Source of the DNA: Vanilla planifolia
Taxonomy: Eukaryota > Streptophyta > Magnoliopsida > Asparagales > Orchidaceae
Reading direction: 5' to 3'
Assembly (NCBI GenBank): GCA_023846275.1
Contig: CM043877.1
Span: 14,925,107 to 14,989,106 of the forward strand
DNA: 64,000 nucleotides
Of the stretch, positions 13,601-26,700 are shown piece after piece. A program made the position numbers and the translations under genes. Every line of letters begins with the position of its first letter. Positions within the stretch are counted from its first letter, which is position 1. The notes beneath the pieces are model-generated. The model saw only the letters and a list, made by a program, of their open reading frames with translations. It had not been told where the DNA came from and made no database searches.

Positions 13601-15333
13601 TCAAACCTTTAGTTTATAATGTGAGTAGTCAACAAGTAAAATCAATGGAATGACATAAATCTTTCACTGTATCCTGAAAGCAAATAGAACTTACATCAAC
13701 TGCATTAATTCCAACGTCTATGACAACTGCACCAGGTTTTATCCAGCTACCCTTCACCAGATTTGGAGCTCCAGCAGCAGAGATAAGTATGTCAGCTTGC
13801 CTTGTGATTTCTTCAGGGTTTTTAGTTTTTGAATGAACTATGCTTATTGATGCATTTGCTCTCTGTCAAAAATAAAACTAAAACGGTCAACAAAACCAAC
13901 CAAAGCACATCCATGTGTAAGATAGAAGCAACAACCTTAAAATGTTAAAACATTGTGTAAGAAACTTCCAATCCTACATGAAGAAAAACAACAGGTGTAC
14001 CTGCAATAACAGTGCAACAGGCATTCCAACAATATTGCTTCTTCCTATTACAACAGCTCTCTTTCCCTGGATTTCAACATTATACCTATGTAACAACTCC
14101 ATACAACCTTTTGGAGTGCATGGCACAAATAAAGGTTCCCTTCCTTGCATGGCAAGACGACCAATATTCAGTGGGTGGAAACCATCAACATCTTTCTCAA
14201 TACTAACAGTGTTCAAAATTTTTTCCTCGTTCAAGTGCTGTCAATAACAAGTATCAGAAGAAAAGGAAGACAAGCGTATTGTTGACAAAATTATTGATGA
14301 TGTCAGATGCAAACTAACAAATGAGTTCACTTTCATCCACTGGTCTATTTAACATGGCTGTTGCAACTGAAAAAGTCACTTTTAAGGAGAGTTTAGAAAT
14401 ATGCTTTTTCAAAGGTGATTAACGTGATTAAAAAAAAAGAGCATTTTATTCAAGCCATTTGGAGTGGCTTTTCAAAAGCACCTAAAAAGATTTTTTAAAC
14501 TTATTCACAAATGGACATTAAGAGTGTTGCTTTTACTTGTATACTACTTTCCATGTCATTTTTGGTGCCCAAGATTGGGTTTGAGTTGTAACAGTGGATT
14601 TAAAGTGGGCAATAAAAGAGTGAAGAACAACCCTGATCAAAAAGAATATGGTCAAAGCATCAAACCAAGTGAAAACTACTCTAGCAAAACCATGCATCAT
14701 CATCGTTGGTACAGATTAAGCAGATAACTGACTTTCATTTCAAGTTAAATATAAGCAAACCATCAGTAGTTTATCAAAAAAAAAAACACAGTATCCAATG
14801 AGAACACCCATTTGTTATAGCAGCAAAAGATAGTAATGAAGTTTACAACCAGAACAGAAGTTAAGTGGCTCCATGATCATAAACAATAAGCATAAAACTT
14901 CAATAAATGAATTATTTTAACAGTAATACTCTGTTCATTCAATTTATAAATACATTCCAATCCTACCAATAAAAACTAAATTGCATCATCATAACAACGG
15001 TAAGAAACCTACCCGGGGTAGAGGCAATTGTACAAGGATGCCATGAACTAAAGGATTGCTGTTGAATTTGGAGATATGTTCTATGACTTCTTCCTCAGTG
15101 CAATCTTCAGGCAAACAGGCTTCAAAAGATGCAATGCCCACCTCTTCACAAGCTTTCTTCTTGTTGCGCACATAGGTTTGAGAATCCTTTCTTGCACCAA
15201 CAAGAATAACTGCCAACCCTGGAACAATCCCAGACAACGCTTTAATCCTGGCTACTTCAGAGGCAACTTCCTCTCTAATTTGCTTTGCAACAAGTTTGCC
15301 ATCGATAAGAGTGGAAGAAATCTCAGTCGCCAT
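10623..15333 (-). CDS. FOLD: Bifunctional methylene-THF dehydrogenase/cyclohydrolase, copy 1 (no visible transit peptide)
   Basis: The enzyme oxidises 5,10-methylene-THF with NADP and hydrolyses the product to 10-formyl-THF. Four exons (15333-15013, 14237-14001, 13862-13695, 10799-10623) join in phase 0 to give 300 residues, the usual length for a cytosolic FolD. Active-site residues are present: Tyr54 and Lys58 in YVRNKKKA, Gln102 in VQLPLP, Asp125 in KDVDGFHP; then PCTPKGC, the GRSNIVGMP nucleotide-binding loop and [12 protein letters not shown] near the C-terminus. The nearest relative is FOLD4-type and is the copy at 23793-39777: the 79-codon exon is 70/79 identical and the 56-codon exon 40/56 by hand. 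Five bases before the ATG is an acceptor-like AG (15340-15339) at the position and phase of exon 2 of the other copy. The gene therefore either begins here after a 5' UTR intron, giving a cytosolic product, or has an upstream coding exon I cannot find. Confidence 0.9.
10800..13694 (-). other. Last intron of FolD copy 1 (2.9 kb)
   Basis: It runs from donor GTAAG at 13694 to acceptor GCAG at 10803-10800. It occupies the same position as the 10.1 kb intron of the paralog. It contains the tandem duplication at 11708-12180 and otherwise AT-rich sequence without recognisable domains. Confidence 0.8.
11708..12180. repeat. Tandem duplication, unit about 248 bp
   Basis: Two adjacent copies start at about 11708 and 11956. 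Shared blocks in order are 'aacctaatttgaaaaa', 'gcatcaccccctcccc', 'tattaaaaagaaagatt', 'aagatccaataa', 'gatattacaatccatat' and 'aaagtaagacgatc'. The copies differ mainly by single substitutions and small A-run changes, so this looks like a simple unequal-crossover duplication inside a FolD intron. Confidence 0.8.
13863..15012 (-). other. Introns flanking exon 2 of FolD copy 1 (13863-14000 and 14238-15012)
   Basis: The donors read GTACAC at 14000 and GTAGGT at 15012 on the minus strand. The acceptors are CAG before 13862 and before 14237. Exon 2 (14001-14237) lies between the two introns. Both are AT-rich, and an open plus-strand stretch at 14464-14727 within the larger one shows no recognisable protein. 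Confidence 0.7.
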
Positions 15334-15344
15334 TGCAACTCTAA

Positions 15345-16529
15345 GTAAACAATAAAGAAAAATGCACAGGGAAAATTTCCATTAGAATTCAACTGATATT
15401 TGCTAAGAGCTCTTCAATCCTAAACATGGGCTTTGAAAAAGAGAGAAAATCCACAATATACTTGCAAGTGTAAAAGTCCCACCATTCCCTGATCTATCCT
15501 AAGCATAATACATGAACTACTAGAAATTCGAAAATCAGCTATAGAAACAAGTAGATAACATAGTTGCAACGCATGGAACCAAAAAGGATTAAGAGGATAA
15601 ATCCAAATTGTCCTATGAAAGAACAATAGCTTCATGATATAACTACAAAAGTGAAACATGAAGGTGTGAGTTATTTTTCTCATAGATTATAAAGATCTAA
15701 TTCCCCTGCTTTGGAAAGTTCAACAATAATGAATGCAACTTCTAGGCATTACGAGCTGGAAATGATAGAACAACAAACTTTCAAAAAGTAGGACAACAAT
15801 ACATTATGAACAACAAAAGTATGGATCAACAAAATTATAAGTATGATGAGAAATTACATAAAAAAAAACACAGCAACCAAAATCAATTAGTTCATCCCAC
15901 CAATTGAGTTCAGCTGCAAAAATCCTTGGACACCATTATATCCACTGGCATCTATTCATTAAGATCCGAAGACATCAAATCCCTATTGCATGGCTCCTAA
16001 ATTGTCTTTCTTCTCATTTCTTTTTCTTTATGCATAATAGAGAATTCTAAAAGCTCATCTCACATTGCTGGAGTATTAAATGATCTATATTTAACATGTA
16101 TGATCATCTATGTTGACTCCACCTGAGTTGATCTTAGATTGGTGCTACACTATCCTTCTCGTGCATACAATCATTTCTAATCTTATCAGTTCGTGTATGA
16201 TGCACTCATCTATGTCAATATCTTTATCTCTATGATGCCCTTTCTACTTACATAAATTGCCTATACAAATGCACTATATGGATCACATTCAATACTACAG
16301 AAATTGTTGATCTCCCTTGAGTCATAAAACTTATCTTTCATAAACACAATGTTTAAATTATGTAACAAGCTGCAATGACTCTTTCATTCCATCCAAAATT
16401 CTTAGAATTTACCAGTCATTTGAGTTCAAATTAAATCCAGGCGTGGTTTTAGCTCAATTACGTTCAAATGATTCGAATTGAACTCAAATCGAGTCCAAAT
16501 TGAGCTCAACTTGAGGATTTGGCTAGGTT
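15345..16529. other. AT-rich stretch upstream of FolD copy 1
   Basis: No exon or known repeat recognised. It may be a 5' UTR intron of the FolD copy that starts at 15333, given the acceptor-like AG just upstream of that ATG. Confidence 0.3.
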
Positions 16530-17290
16530 TGATCAGGTATGATGCGGAGGGCTGGTGCACTACACAGGATGGGAGCAGTAATATGAATTATGAGCGACAT
16601 GGCTAATTGTGTGACAGAACCTGTTACCACTTCTCCTTCTAGGGCATCACCCGATCTATACCATGTGTGAACCGGCGACCAAGGATCGCGGAGGCGGATA
16701 AAGCCGATAGTGACGACAGTGTCGGGCAAAAGTGAAGGCTCTTCGATGGGATCGGGCAGGGGAGGTTGTCAAAGACGGAAATCGACAACATTGAGGGCTT
16801 TGGGGCGGTGGAAAGAGGGTTATTACAGTGACCGTCCACGGCTAACCTGGAGAAAAGCAGAAAGGTGAGGCGTGGCCCCAGGAGTGAGGGCGATAACCAG
16901 CTATGGACGATAAAAGAATGGCTGCAGGTGTAATCGGTGCACGATTTCACAGGTAGAGGCTCTCTGGAGTCGGAGAGATCGCAGTGTTGGCCAACAAGGC
17001 TACGAGGAGGATGGCGCGTGTAAAGGTGGTTGAGATTGAGGAAGACGGCGAGCAGGGAATGTGTCGGTGAATGTAGCCTGTGAGGGAAAGAGAGAAGGTG
17101 AGATTGAGAAGTTTCGGGAGAGGTTGATGAGCTCACCAGCGACTTCGCTAGCATCCAAGGAGGCAGTGACGAGAGGCAAAGACTTTGGTGGCGGTGAGCG
17201 AGGTCGAGAGAGAGATCGAGGAGACGGAGGATGCCCACTTCTACCGCAATTTTGTCAAACGGCCCTTACCCTTTAACGGGTCGGGTTCAA
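16530..17290 (-). other. GC-rich block with an open minus-strand frame, unassigned
   Basis: A 760 bp GC-rich island between AT-rich flanks. The minus strand stays open for 199 codons (17238-16639), but the frame opens on GTG; the first ATG in it is at 17154. The predicted peptide is rich in Ser, Leu, Pro and His with few acidic residues and no motif I know. On the minus strand the block reads like a plant 5' leader or promoter, with CT-rich runs. It could be the promoter and 5' UTR of FolD copy 1, a captured gene fragment, or chance openness from high GC. I do not call it a gene. Confidence 0.3.
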
Positions 17291-18240
17291 AGTTTGAGGA
17301 TCCAAACCCATCCAGACTAGTCTCTCACCAACCTCATCCGTATCCCTTCTTGGTTTCTCTTCCATATTACCCACTTCATTTGTTTTGTAGTATCCATTTC
17401 TATTTATTCATATGATCTTATTAAATTTATATATGAATTATAAAAATAAAATTGGTGTTAACTATATTTAAATAAAGATAAGATAAAATTATAAGTGAAT
17501 ATAAAAATAATATAACTTTTTTAATAAACGAAAATACAAATTTTATAAATCTCAATCAAAATTTATATATTATAGTTCTTATGAAATAATAATTTAAAAA
17601 GAAACAAAATAGAGACAAAAAATAAGGGATAAAAAGTTAAAAAGAGGATAAATTTGATAAAGATAAGAACAATAATAAGTTATGATGTAAGAGAAAGAAT
17701 TTAAAAATATAATTTTTTATATAAAATTAGAGAGAAAAAAAATTAAAAAATAAAAGAATTTGTTAGAAAAAACTATAATAATTCATTAAAAAATATAATG
17801 TTAAGGTGGAGATGTTATAAAGAGAAATAGAGTAATATAATGTAATATGTGGAGAATGATTCAATAGGTGATGTGATAATACATAAAGGATGATTTGTAG
17901 TAATGTGGAGAAAAATTATAAAAATTAACTAAATAATATATATATATATATATATTATTTTTTTAATTCAAAAAGTGATATTTGTCATTTAAATTACCTA
18001 TTTATTTCATGCTCAAACCAAATTATTATGTTTTACCTATCATTTCTATCGAATAATATGTATAGTAACATCAAATTAGATTAAATTAGAAATTCTACGC
18101 AAACTTGAGGACACAAAGCTAATCATTTGGGAAAGATGATGATAAAATAGAATTTAAAAATATTTTTTAAATTATTTTTCATAAAATAAAGTAAAAACTA
18201 TAATATCACGTGCATATTTGCTAAAACAAAATCATGACAC
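17291..18240. other. Very AT-rich stretch with a (TA)n run
   Basis: Dense A/T runs with a TA microsatellite at about 17935-17958. Nothing coding seen. Confidence 0.5.
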
Positions 18241-18867
18241 TACTACACCAAATATATTATGATGCCGGACGGATTACAATAATTTGAGCAATACAGAAAT
18301 TACATCCACACACCAGAAATAAAGTAAACCTGAAAGGTAAAAATGTGAAAATTCGAAAAGAAATAACAAGCAAGAGACACCCGTCCAAGGCAATCTTAGC
18401 CAAGAGGGGGACCGTGAGCAACACAGAGGTCGCTCCGTAGGCTAGGTGGTCCGCAACACCTCGACGGCACAGACGCGGGGTACTCGGATAAGGGTTTAAA
18501 TACCGAGCGAGATAAATTTTGAAAAGTGGAATGGTCGCACCGGCGCAGTTGAAAGGTACATAGATCTTGCTAAATCACCGTAAATCAGAAAGTTAACAGA
18601 TATTATTCGAGTAAGAACCGTTCAAGTCCGAGGGAACCCAAATCTTAAGAGAGAGAGAAGCGTCGAAATCCGGATGAAAAGGCGAATGTGACGATGAGTA
18701 GTTATGAAACGTTACCGTCGTGGTAGCGGCGGGGTATGGAGAGTATGTCGACGAAGGGATGAAGATGAAGATGGCGTCGTTGATAAACTGGCACGGCCTC
18801 TCACCGCTTGGGCCTCGCACCCCTCCTCCCAGTACCGGAGCCTCGACGAATCAGCACGCCGAAGTCT
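18241..18867 (-). other. Mixed and GC-rich block, possible promoter or first exon
   Basis: Composition shifts to GC-rich from about 18400 to 18867. Short minus-strand frames (for example 18820-18593, Ser/Pro/Tyr-rich) match nothing I know. It directly abuts the candidate LTR at 18868. A 5' leader for a minus-strand gene is possible but unproven. Confidence 0.25.
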
Positions 18868-19688
18868 TGTTGGAATCACACCAATGACTCAACAAGTGAA
18901 AGCAAAGCACTAAAATACTTAAACAAGCTCAAATATCAACTGACCTTACATAGGGATAGGCCTCCCTATTTATAGAGAGCCTAAGGGTACATCGGTAAAA
19001 CAACTTTTAGAGTTTTAAAGGAATAAAATACGTGAAACTTGGAAATAAATAGGAAAATAACAAATATAAAGGCTGCATATCAATTTCTACCTTTTAAAAC
19101 ATTAAAAAAAAGGCAGAAAATAGTCAAAAGCTGATCCAAAAGCTGTTGCTAAACAGCTTTTAAGGCAAATCCGGCGGGCTAGCAGCGGTTCGCGGCGGCG
19201 GTTGCGGCGGCGAATTCGGCGGGGACGCTGGCGCGGTCGAGTCGTGTTGTCGCGGGTCGGTTACGGGTCGGTGTGGGTCGGAGACGGGTCGGCGCGGTTC
19301 ATCCAGCGGGTCGTGCGACCCGAGCCATGACACGGGTCTGAACCGGGTCGCGCCGACCCGCCACCCGTGGGCGCGTCTCACGCGAACCCGCGCGCGGGTC
19401 CGTCGGCTCAACGGCCGACGGCGGCGAAGCGGTGGCGGACGGTCGCAGTCGGCGGCGGAAGGCGTCCGGCGGCGGCGAAAACCGGAAAAAGTGGCCTTTT
19501 GGCCAAATTTGGGTCCCCGAATCCAAAAATAATGTTCTTGAGTGTTAATTCGAGCCCGAAATGCAACTTTGGGCTCCAAATTGATCCTGTTCATGAAGAG
19601 TAACTCCCTTGGTCGTCGGGTAGTGCAGGAGCGCATCTGAATAGATGAAGTACGTCGAAAATCATGCATGGCGCTGGTGTCCCCACCA
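18868..19688 (-). mobile_element. Candidate solo LTR (Ty1/copia-like ends)
   Basis: The plus strand begins TGTTGGAATCACACC and ends GGTGTCCCCACCA, an imperfect inverted pair with TG...CA termini about 821 bp apart. A TATA-like box on the minus strand (ctctataaatag, about 18970-18982) lies near the right place for an LTR promoter read on that strand. The far half is very GC-rich, with many 'gggtcgg' motifs (19200-19450). I saw no matching target-site duplication and no internal region, so the call is tentative. If real, it is an old solo copy. Confidence 0.4.
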
Positions 19689-22590
19689 TATTATCAAAAT
19701 ATATAAGATATAATTCTTTTCAAAAACATCTCTATATTTGATTATCTGACTCATATGTCACTCAATTTACCTTCTTTGTGTATCTATTTGTTGTAAATTA
19801 TGTGAGGTAAAACGTACAAAAGAGATAGGTGAATTGTACATTAATAAATTTTTAATTTCAAAAAATTAGAAAATTTTTATGCTTAAAATATGGTTTTTGA
19901 CAAAATGATATCTATCAACAATAAAAAAATGCATAAAGATTTTTAAGTGGTTCAGTTAAAACCTATGCCTACATCCACCATCGATCATCAATCGGACTTT
20001 CTCTAATCACTCCTTTTTAATGAAGCTAGTAGGGATAAACCAAATACAATCTTGTACTTTAATAAGACACAAAAATCCAAAAAATTGACTATACAAAAAA
20101 ATTAAAAGTTTTACAATTTTTGCATACAAAAATTTCTACACCTTTAAATCTTTAAAACAAGAATGACAACTAATAAATGATATAGATGTTATCGAGATAA
20201 TGCGAAAAATATTATAGATGAAAGTAAGGAAATAAAGATTGAAGGAAACCCATAGCTTCTATAATTATGTAGAAATTTGTTGCGCACCATTTTAAACTTC
20301 TTTTGGGGTATTGTGAAAATTTTAAGTTTGATTTAATTAATTCTAAAATATTGATCAATGAACTCCATTCATAGTTGAAAAAATAACTCCCAAAATAACT
20401 CTCCCAACAGTTAGAATCAGCTTTTTGAAAAGCTAATCATTTCAGGTGACGCAAACGAAGTCAAAGTACAACTATTGTCTAATTTTGGACGAATGGAGAA
20501 GGTACCATCTGATCAAAATCATTGATAAAATGTCCAAATCTGGTCATAGTGAGATAAGATATGGAACGTTAGATTCGAAAAGTCGAATGGATAGTGATGA
20601 TGATCAGGTTACTATTCACGAAAGTGAAGAGACACTCAGCCATTCGATCAACTATTTCGGATGAACAATTACAATTAAGTAAATTGTTTACGAATGCGGG
20701 TAAGGCATGGACCATTTAATTTACAATCCTAGGAGGCTCATTAAGTACCATACCTTGAAATGTTCATCAAGCTTCCTTGACCAGTAACACAATCACAAGA
20801 AGTATTTATAATGTCATACTTTAAGATGTTCATTGAGCTTCTATCAAAGACCCACTTAACCAATCTATAATAATAAATATAAAATAAAAACTAAACATTA
20901 ATAAATAGATATGTGAGGATATTAAAATTATAAGTTAGGATTTGATAATAATACAAAATCTTAATCTATCCAAATACCATATATTCATAATATGAAGACC
21001 ATAAAATAAACCAATAAAATATAAAGTACAACTAATTGATCTCAAATACTAATACAAAACATGACAATTGTAATGACCACTAATTATATACATACAATAT
21101 CGACATCGACAAAACATCACAAAACTAATTATATATAAACACTATTATTGTGTCAGGTATAAATAATATCTTAGTACATAATATCAAAATCCTTGACTCT
21201 TGATGCATTACTTATGATATAAATACTAGTAAAACTCTAAATATTTTAATAGAAAAACCAATAAAGAATAAGATAAAATATGATGTATAAAAATAATATT
21301 TAAATAATAATATCTTAAATAATAATCATGAAATACAAAAATAAATCATGATGAACAAATAAATTAATAATCATAATGAAATTAATTTATATAAAAGTAT
21401 ATTATTTTTTATTTATTTTATTCTTAATGTATTGTATTTGTATGACTCAAATTTTTTCTTCAAATTATTATCCTCTAGAACCAATAACTAATATCATACA
21501 ATCTTACCCAATAAGCATAATAAGCTTACATCATCCACATAAGGGTAATTCTTATTTGTATTATATATGACAATCCTTGCCTTACATGATATGCCCCAAA
21601 TCACATATAAGTAAAGTCACACCTATTTTTTTTTAACCACACATGTAACTAAAATCCAAAGAATGATATTAGCAAAACATACTTATAATTTATAATATAA
21701 CGTTATACAAATATTATAATATTAAAATCTAATAAATTTCTCACATCCATAAGACCAAAACATAAATACGATGTCCATAAAATCAATGAACCACTTGAAT
21801 ATAATCCAATCCGAGGCAACACCATAAATAATTACCAAATTTTGATAAAAATCATAATAAATAATACCAAGTCTAATAAGAAAAACTAATATAATCTCAT
21901 GCCCAAATTAATTTAATTGATGATAAATAAATATAAAATATATTAGTACTCATTATAAAATAAAGATATGAATCATTCAACTAATACATTAATTTTAATA
22001 AATTTTAGCTCAACTCTTACATAACTCTTGACTCTTTAATCTTACAAAATTATAAAAAGATGAGGAGAGAGACCCAATAAAAAAATCCTTGAATCATACT
22101 ATAAAATTGACATACAATAATAAAAAAATATGTATATAACAATTGAGTAAATCATATAAATGAGTATCATTAGTTATTAACTATCATAAGACATCACAAT
22201 CTATCATCTAAGTCAATATATATCCTTCTTGTATATTATATTAGCATATTTTCACATTGTATAGAGATGAGAATTATGAAACCAGTCATACTTATTTTAT
22301 GGTTTAATAGGTAGAGTATTAAAGTTTTAGTTATATACTATTTTGGTTTATGATACAATGTTGTGTATCAATGATAGTTTTATATTGGTTATTAGTATTT
22401 TATGTCACATGGATTGATATGGATTGTCTATTATATAAAAAATATATACGAGATTGGTTATGACTTAAGTATTTATCTTATTATTAGGTCCTCGTCTAAA
22501 CAATGAGTGTCCTTAGTTTATAATTAATTATATTTCATATGCTTTTATTAATATATTTTATAAGTAAGTTTAGGCAAGCTCCTAATAGAA
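19689..22590. other. AT-rich intergenic DNA
   Basis: Long, very AT-rich sequence with no domain recognised. Part of it could be the LTR belonging to the primer-binding-like site at 22591, but I could not find a second copy to prove that. Confidence 0.4.
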
Positions 22591-23400
22591 TGGTATTAGA
22601 GTAAAGGTTTAAGATTATGAGAGTTGTGTTAATGAAGACACCAACATAGAATTTATATTTATTTTATTATTTATGTTATACTATAGTTATAAAGGATTAT
22701 GTACATAATTTTTAAAAATTAGTAGAGTGTAATTCAATAGAAGCAATAGATAAGACACAATCCAAAATATGGATAAAGAAAAAGGAAAGAACAATAAGGA
22801 GATACTCAAAATGCACTATCTCAAATTTTCATTTCATTATTGTAGCAACTACTTATAGTGACCAGACTATAGGGTCACAAATAGAGACGACAATAGAGTA
22901 CTTTCAAAGGATGCATCAATCTTACTTTATATGAGAGAAATATCTTATGATAACATACATAGTTAGACCAAATTACTAGACATTTAATGGTATTTCTTAT
23001 CCAAAAGATAAGAAAGTTATTTTAGTAATAATGGCACTAAAAGATTTAGTGAGTCTCTAATGGAGTAATAAACAAAATTCAATTTCATGATAGATCTATT
23101 TAAGAAATATCTTTGAAAAAGTTTACTTAAAAATTCAAGAGGTGGTTCGTTTATGTATTTATTAAAGTAGCGATGCAAGATGAATTACGTTGTTTGATGC
23201 AAAAGGTGATGTTTATTACTACATGAACATAAATTTATGTTATTGAGTAAAAACGTTTCAAACTTAGTAACTCAAAAGGAGTTGAGATGTTATATGTTCT
23301 ACAGAGATTTGTGTGATTCTATTAAAATTATATTAATGATAACGAAGACCACCAATAATCATGATGAAATGTGATGTAATCATGTTATATGACATCAATT
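22591..23400 (+). mobile_element. Faint LTR-element leader and gag-like relic
   Basis: A sequence close to the initiator-Met tRNA primer-binding consensus (tggtattagagtaaagg, 22591-22607) is followed, at the spacing usual for LTR elements, by a badly decayed plus-strand stretch whose conceptual fragments are vaguely gag-like. It is thoroughly broken, with many breaks, and its LTR pair was not found. Low confidence. Confidence 0.3.
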
Positions 23401-23792
23401 GATTGGGCATGTAATATTATTAATGAGATAACATATTAGCATGGGTTATATATATATATCCATCTAAATGAGAATAATTATGTCAAATATATCCATCTAA
23501 ATGCAAAGGTCATCCCTAACAATTGAATCACCATCATAACTACTAATAAACTTTAGTTCTACAACGAATGAGATGATGGGTGGGTTGAAAGAGTTTAATC
23601 ACTAATTTACAGAAAAATAATTCAACATAATCTCAAACAACACTTATTTTGTTCACTAAAAATACAAAAAAAAAAAAAAAATGAAGGCCTACGGAAAACA
23701 TTGCATCAATCTTCTCTAGGTTCCATAAAACACCTTCACTTATTTCTTCCTTTTGGATTTAACATTGCAATACATAAATAACACAGTGAAGA

Positions 23793-26700
23793 TTAGCTGA
23801 GGCCATGTATCCTCTTTGCTGAGCTGAGTGTATTTGACAAAAGCATGGCTATGGTCATTGGACCGACTCCACCCGGCACCGGAGTGATGGCGGCAGCCAC
23901 CGCACGGGCCTCCTCGAAGCACACGTCGCCAACCAATCGATAACCTCGACGGTCCTCTGGGTCCTGAAACATCCAAGGAGAAGACTTGTGAGGAAAAAAT
24001 GCTTTCTTGGAGTTGAGATGTATGAAAAATGAATCAACTGGAAGAAAGAATTTATCAAAAGAACTAAAACAATAAATGTTGATTAGTCTATCTAAACAAG
24101 ATATAATGACAACCATTAACCTTAATTAGGATTCAGGTATTAAGATTGCATGCAGTAATTTGGAAATTAACCAAATTCGTATAAAAAGTTGAAGTTTTGA
24201 TAACAAGGTTTGAAAAAGATATTTTGAAAATTAGTATTTAGAAATGAGTTTTATAAGAGAAAAAATAAAAATTATGATAAAAAGATATTTGCTAAAAAAT
24301 GAAGTATATCAAGCTTGAAGTTTTAAGCCCCAAAGCGTTGATCTCGAACAATTGAGTCTCAAGGGTCTAAACTTAAGTGGCTTGAGGATCTGGTCTCGAG
24401 CAACTTGATCTTGAGGGTCGAACCTGAACCTCGGCCAATTGGCTCTTAGGTCTGGTCTTAAACAATTGGGTTTTTAAGGGTTTGGCATCGAAAGATTGAA
24501 CCTTGACGGTCTGCCCACAATTAGTTGTCAATGCTTACTAAGTGACTACTTTAAATCAATGACTAAGATTTAGCTTGCGAATTTTTTAATCTTCGTTCAG
24601 TCTCTAAACTTTTTGTGTTATCTTTTATGTTATAATGAAGAATTTTTTATAAAGTTTTGCAAGAATATCCATGATGGGATACCATACACTTTTTAAAATT
24701 TATAAAAAAAGATAACTTATCTAATACATTAGTTGGTATATAGTCTTCTTCTTTAAATAAATCCAATTATGGCTTAAATCTCCACTGACTTGTTTGACTT
24801 CTAGAGCAAAAAAGAATTGCTGACATGGGCCGATTTAAGTCAATGCTAAGTGTCGAAAGCAAGACTTTAGTTGAAGGGACCAAAGGTAATTAAGAGGAAA
24901 ATTGCTTATCTCAAAAAGATTTCATTTAAAACCGATTGTCTCCCGATCCTTGAGTACAGGTGACACAATTGAGAAAGAGAGAAAGGAAACAAGAGATTTG
25001 TCTTTTGAGGCTTTCAAATAATGGAACAGTGCTGAAGGAAGAGAGGAAAAGAAATGAGAACTAAACCTCTTGAGAACTTTCATATAATGCAATGCTGATG
25101 AAGGTGAGAGAGATAAATAGAGAGAGAGAGAGGAAGTGAAGAGTAAGTCTTTCGAGACCTTCACACTATAGAGTAGTGAGGTGAAGGAAATAAAGAGATA
25201 AATAAATGGCTAAACTTCTCAAAAAGTTCATACGATAAAATAGTGATGAAGATAAGAAGTGGCTACGCCTCTTAAGGCCTTCACTTGATGGAACATAAGG
25301 TTAGGAAAGAGAGGTAGTAAGGATTAATGCTGTTAAGATCTTCATATGACAGAGTAGTGAAGAAGGTAAGAATGAGAGAGTAAAGGTTATGCCTTTATAG
25401 ACCTTCGCTCGAAGGAACAAAGATGAAGACCTTAAGTAAAAAGGTTGAAAATAAATTAGTCAAATTTCAAACGATTGGTTAAGTAAACCAAGGTTTGATT
25501 TACAAATACAGATCATTAAAAACTAAAGTAAACAACTTGGGCGAGAAATAGATACTTGCATGCCTATGATAAACCTAAGTTCAACCGACTTTGGGAGGTA
25601 TGAAACTAATTAAGGTTTAATGATGTCAAAAACTACTTTCTGACTCACTCTAAAGAAAACGTATCCCTCTCAATAAACACATTACAAACAATTATTGGCC
25701 CATTTTCATAAGGCTTTAACAAATAAATTTCCTCTTAACTTTTCACAGCTTGAGTTATTGTGTCATACTCAAGAGACAATCAAAGCAAGTTTAGGCTTAG
25801 TACCAATACAGGACTAGGTTTTATATAACATAATATTCAGTTAAAAGAGTTCAAGTTGCAAGTTTTAATCGACTCTCACAAATTTGACTTGCATTTTATA
25901 AGAGAAATTTATATCTTGAGTGATGATCCACACTCGGCTAAGATAAAAAACCTTTAGCAACATTAGAACTTGTCCTAGTATGTTCTTATCTCAATAGAAT
26001 ATGGACGAGTGATCAAATTTTCATGAATGAGACAGATTCATCATTGAACAAATTTTTACCAAATAAAGATGATTTCGAATAATTGATTTATCGAGGTCAA
26101 TTAACAAAGAAGTTTTTTTGGTTTTGTTTTGCAAGGGATTGGATTCTGAGCGATCCTAAATAGATTATAACTCAAGATGGAGATTTTTCTTGAAAAAAGA
26201 AAAACTTTTTTAAGTTAGGTTTCAATAATACAAGTTTTTGATGTAAAATATGAAGCTTCATAGATAACTATATTTTCGACAAATAAAATAAGAGTAGGTA
26301 TACATACCATGGGTAAAACCTTTTCAAGTGAGCTCCACTCCATAATTTAGGTGGCTCGACTTTATAAAGTTGATAGGTGTTTGATCTAATAATAACCTTG
26401 ATTAAATGCGACCTTTCCTAATTTAGAACAAGTTTAGAGAGACCATCTTGACACTCTTGAGCTGATTTAAGTGAACTTTGAGATACTTCTCAAGTAAATC
26501 CAACTTAAGTCTTCTAATTTCCTTATTAGATTGATGAGCTTTCGTTTATTCTTTGCTACTTCAAAGCTTTTGAGCTTGAAGAATAGAATGGTGTGTTTCT
26601 ACTGGGAGTATAGCTTCAAAACAATAAATTAGAAAGAACGATGATTCGCCCATTGCTGTAAAAGCTATGGTTCAATATGCCTACAATAGAGAAGAGTTCA

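Noticed and set aside
14464-14727. Plus-strand frame of 87 codons
   Set aside because: It lies inside a FolD intron, has no family resemblance and low-complexity composition.
19160-19669. Minus-strand 169-codon frame rich in Arg and Pro
   Set aside because: It is produced by the 'gggtcgg'-type GC repeats of the candidate LTR and does not look like a protein.
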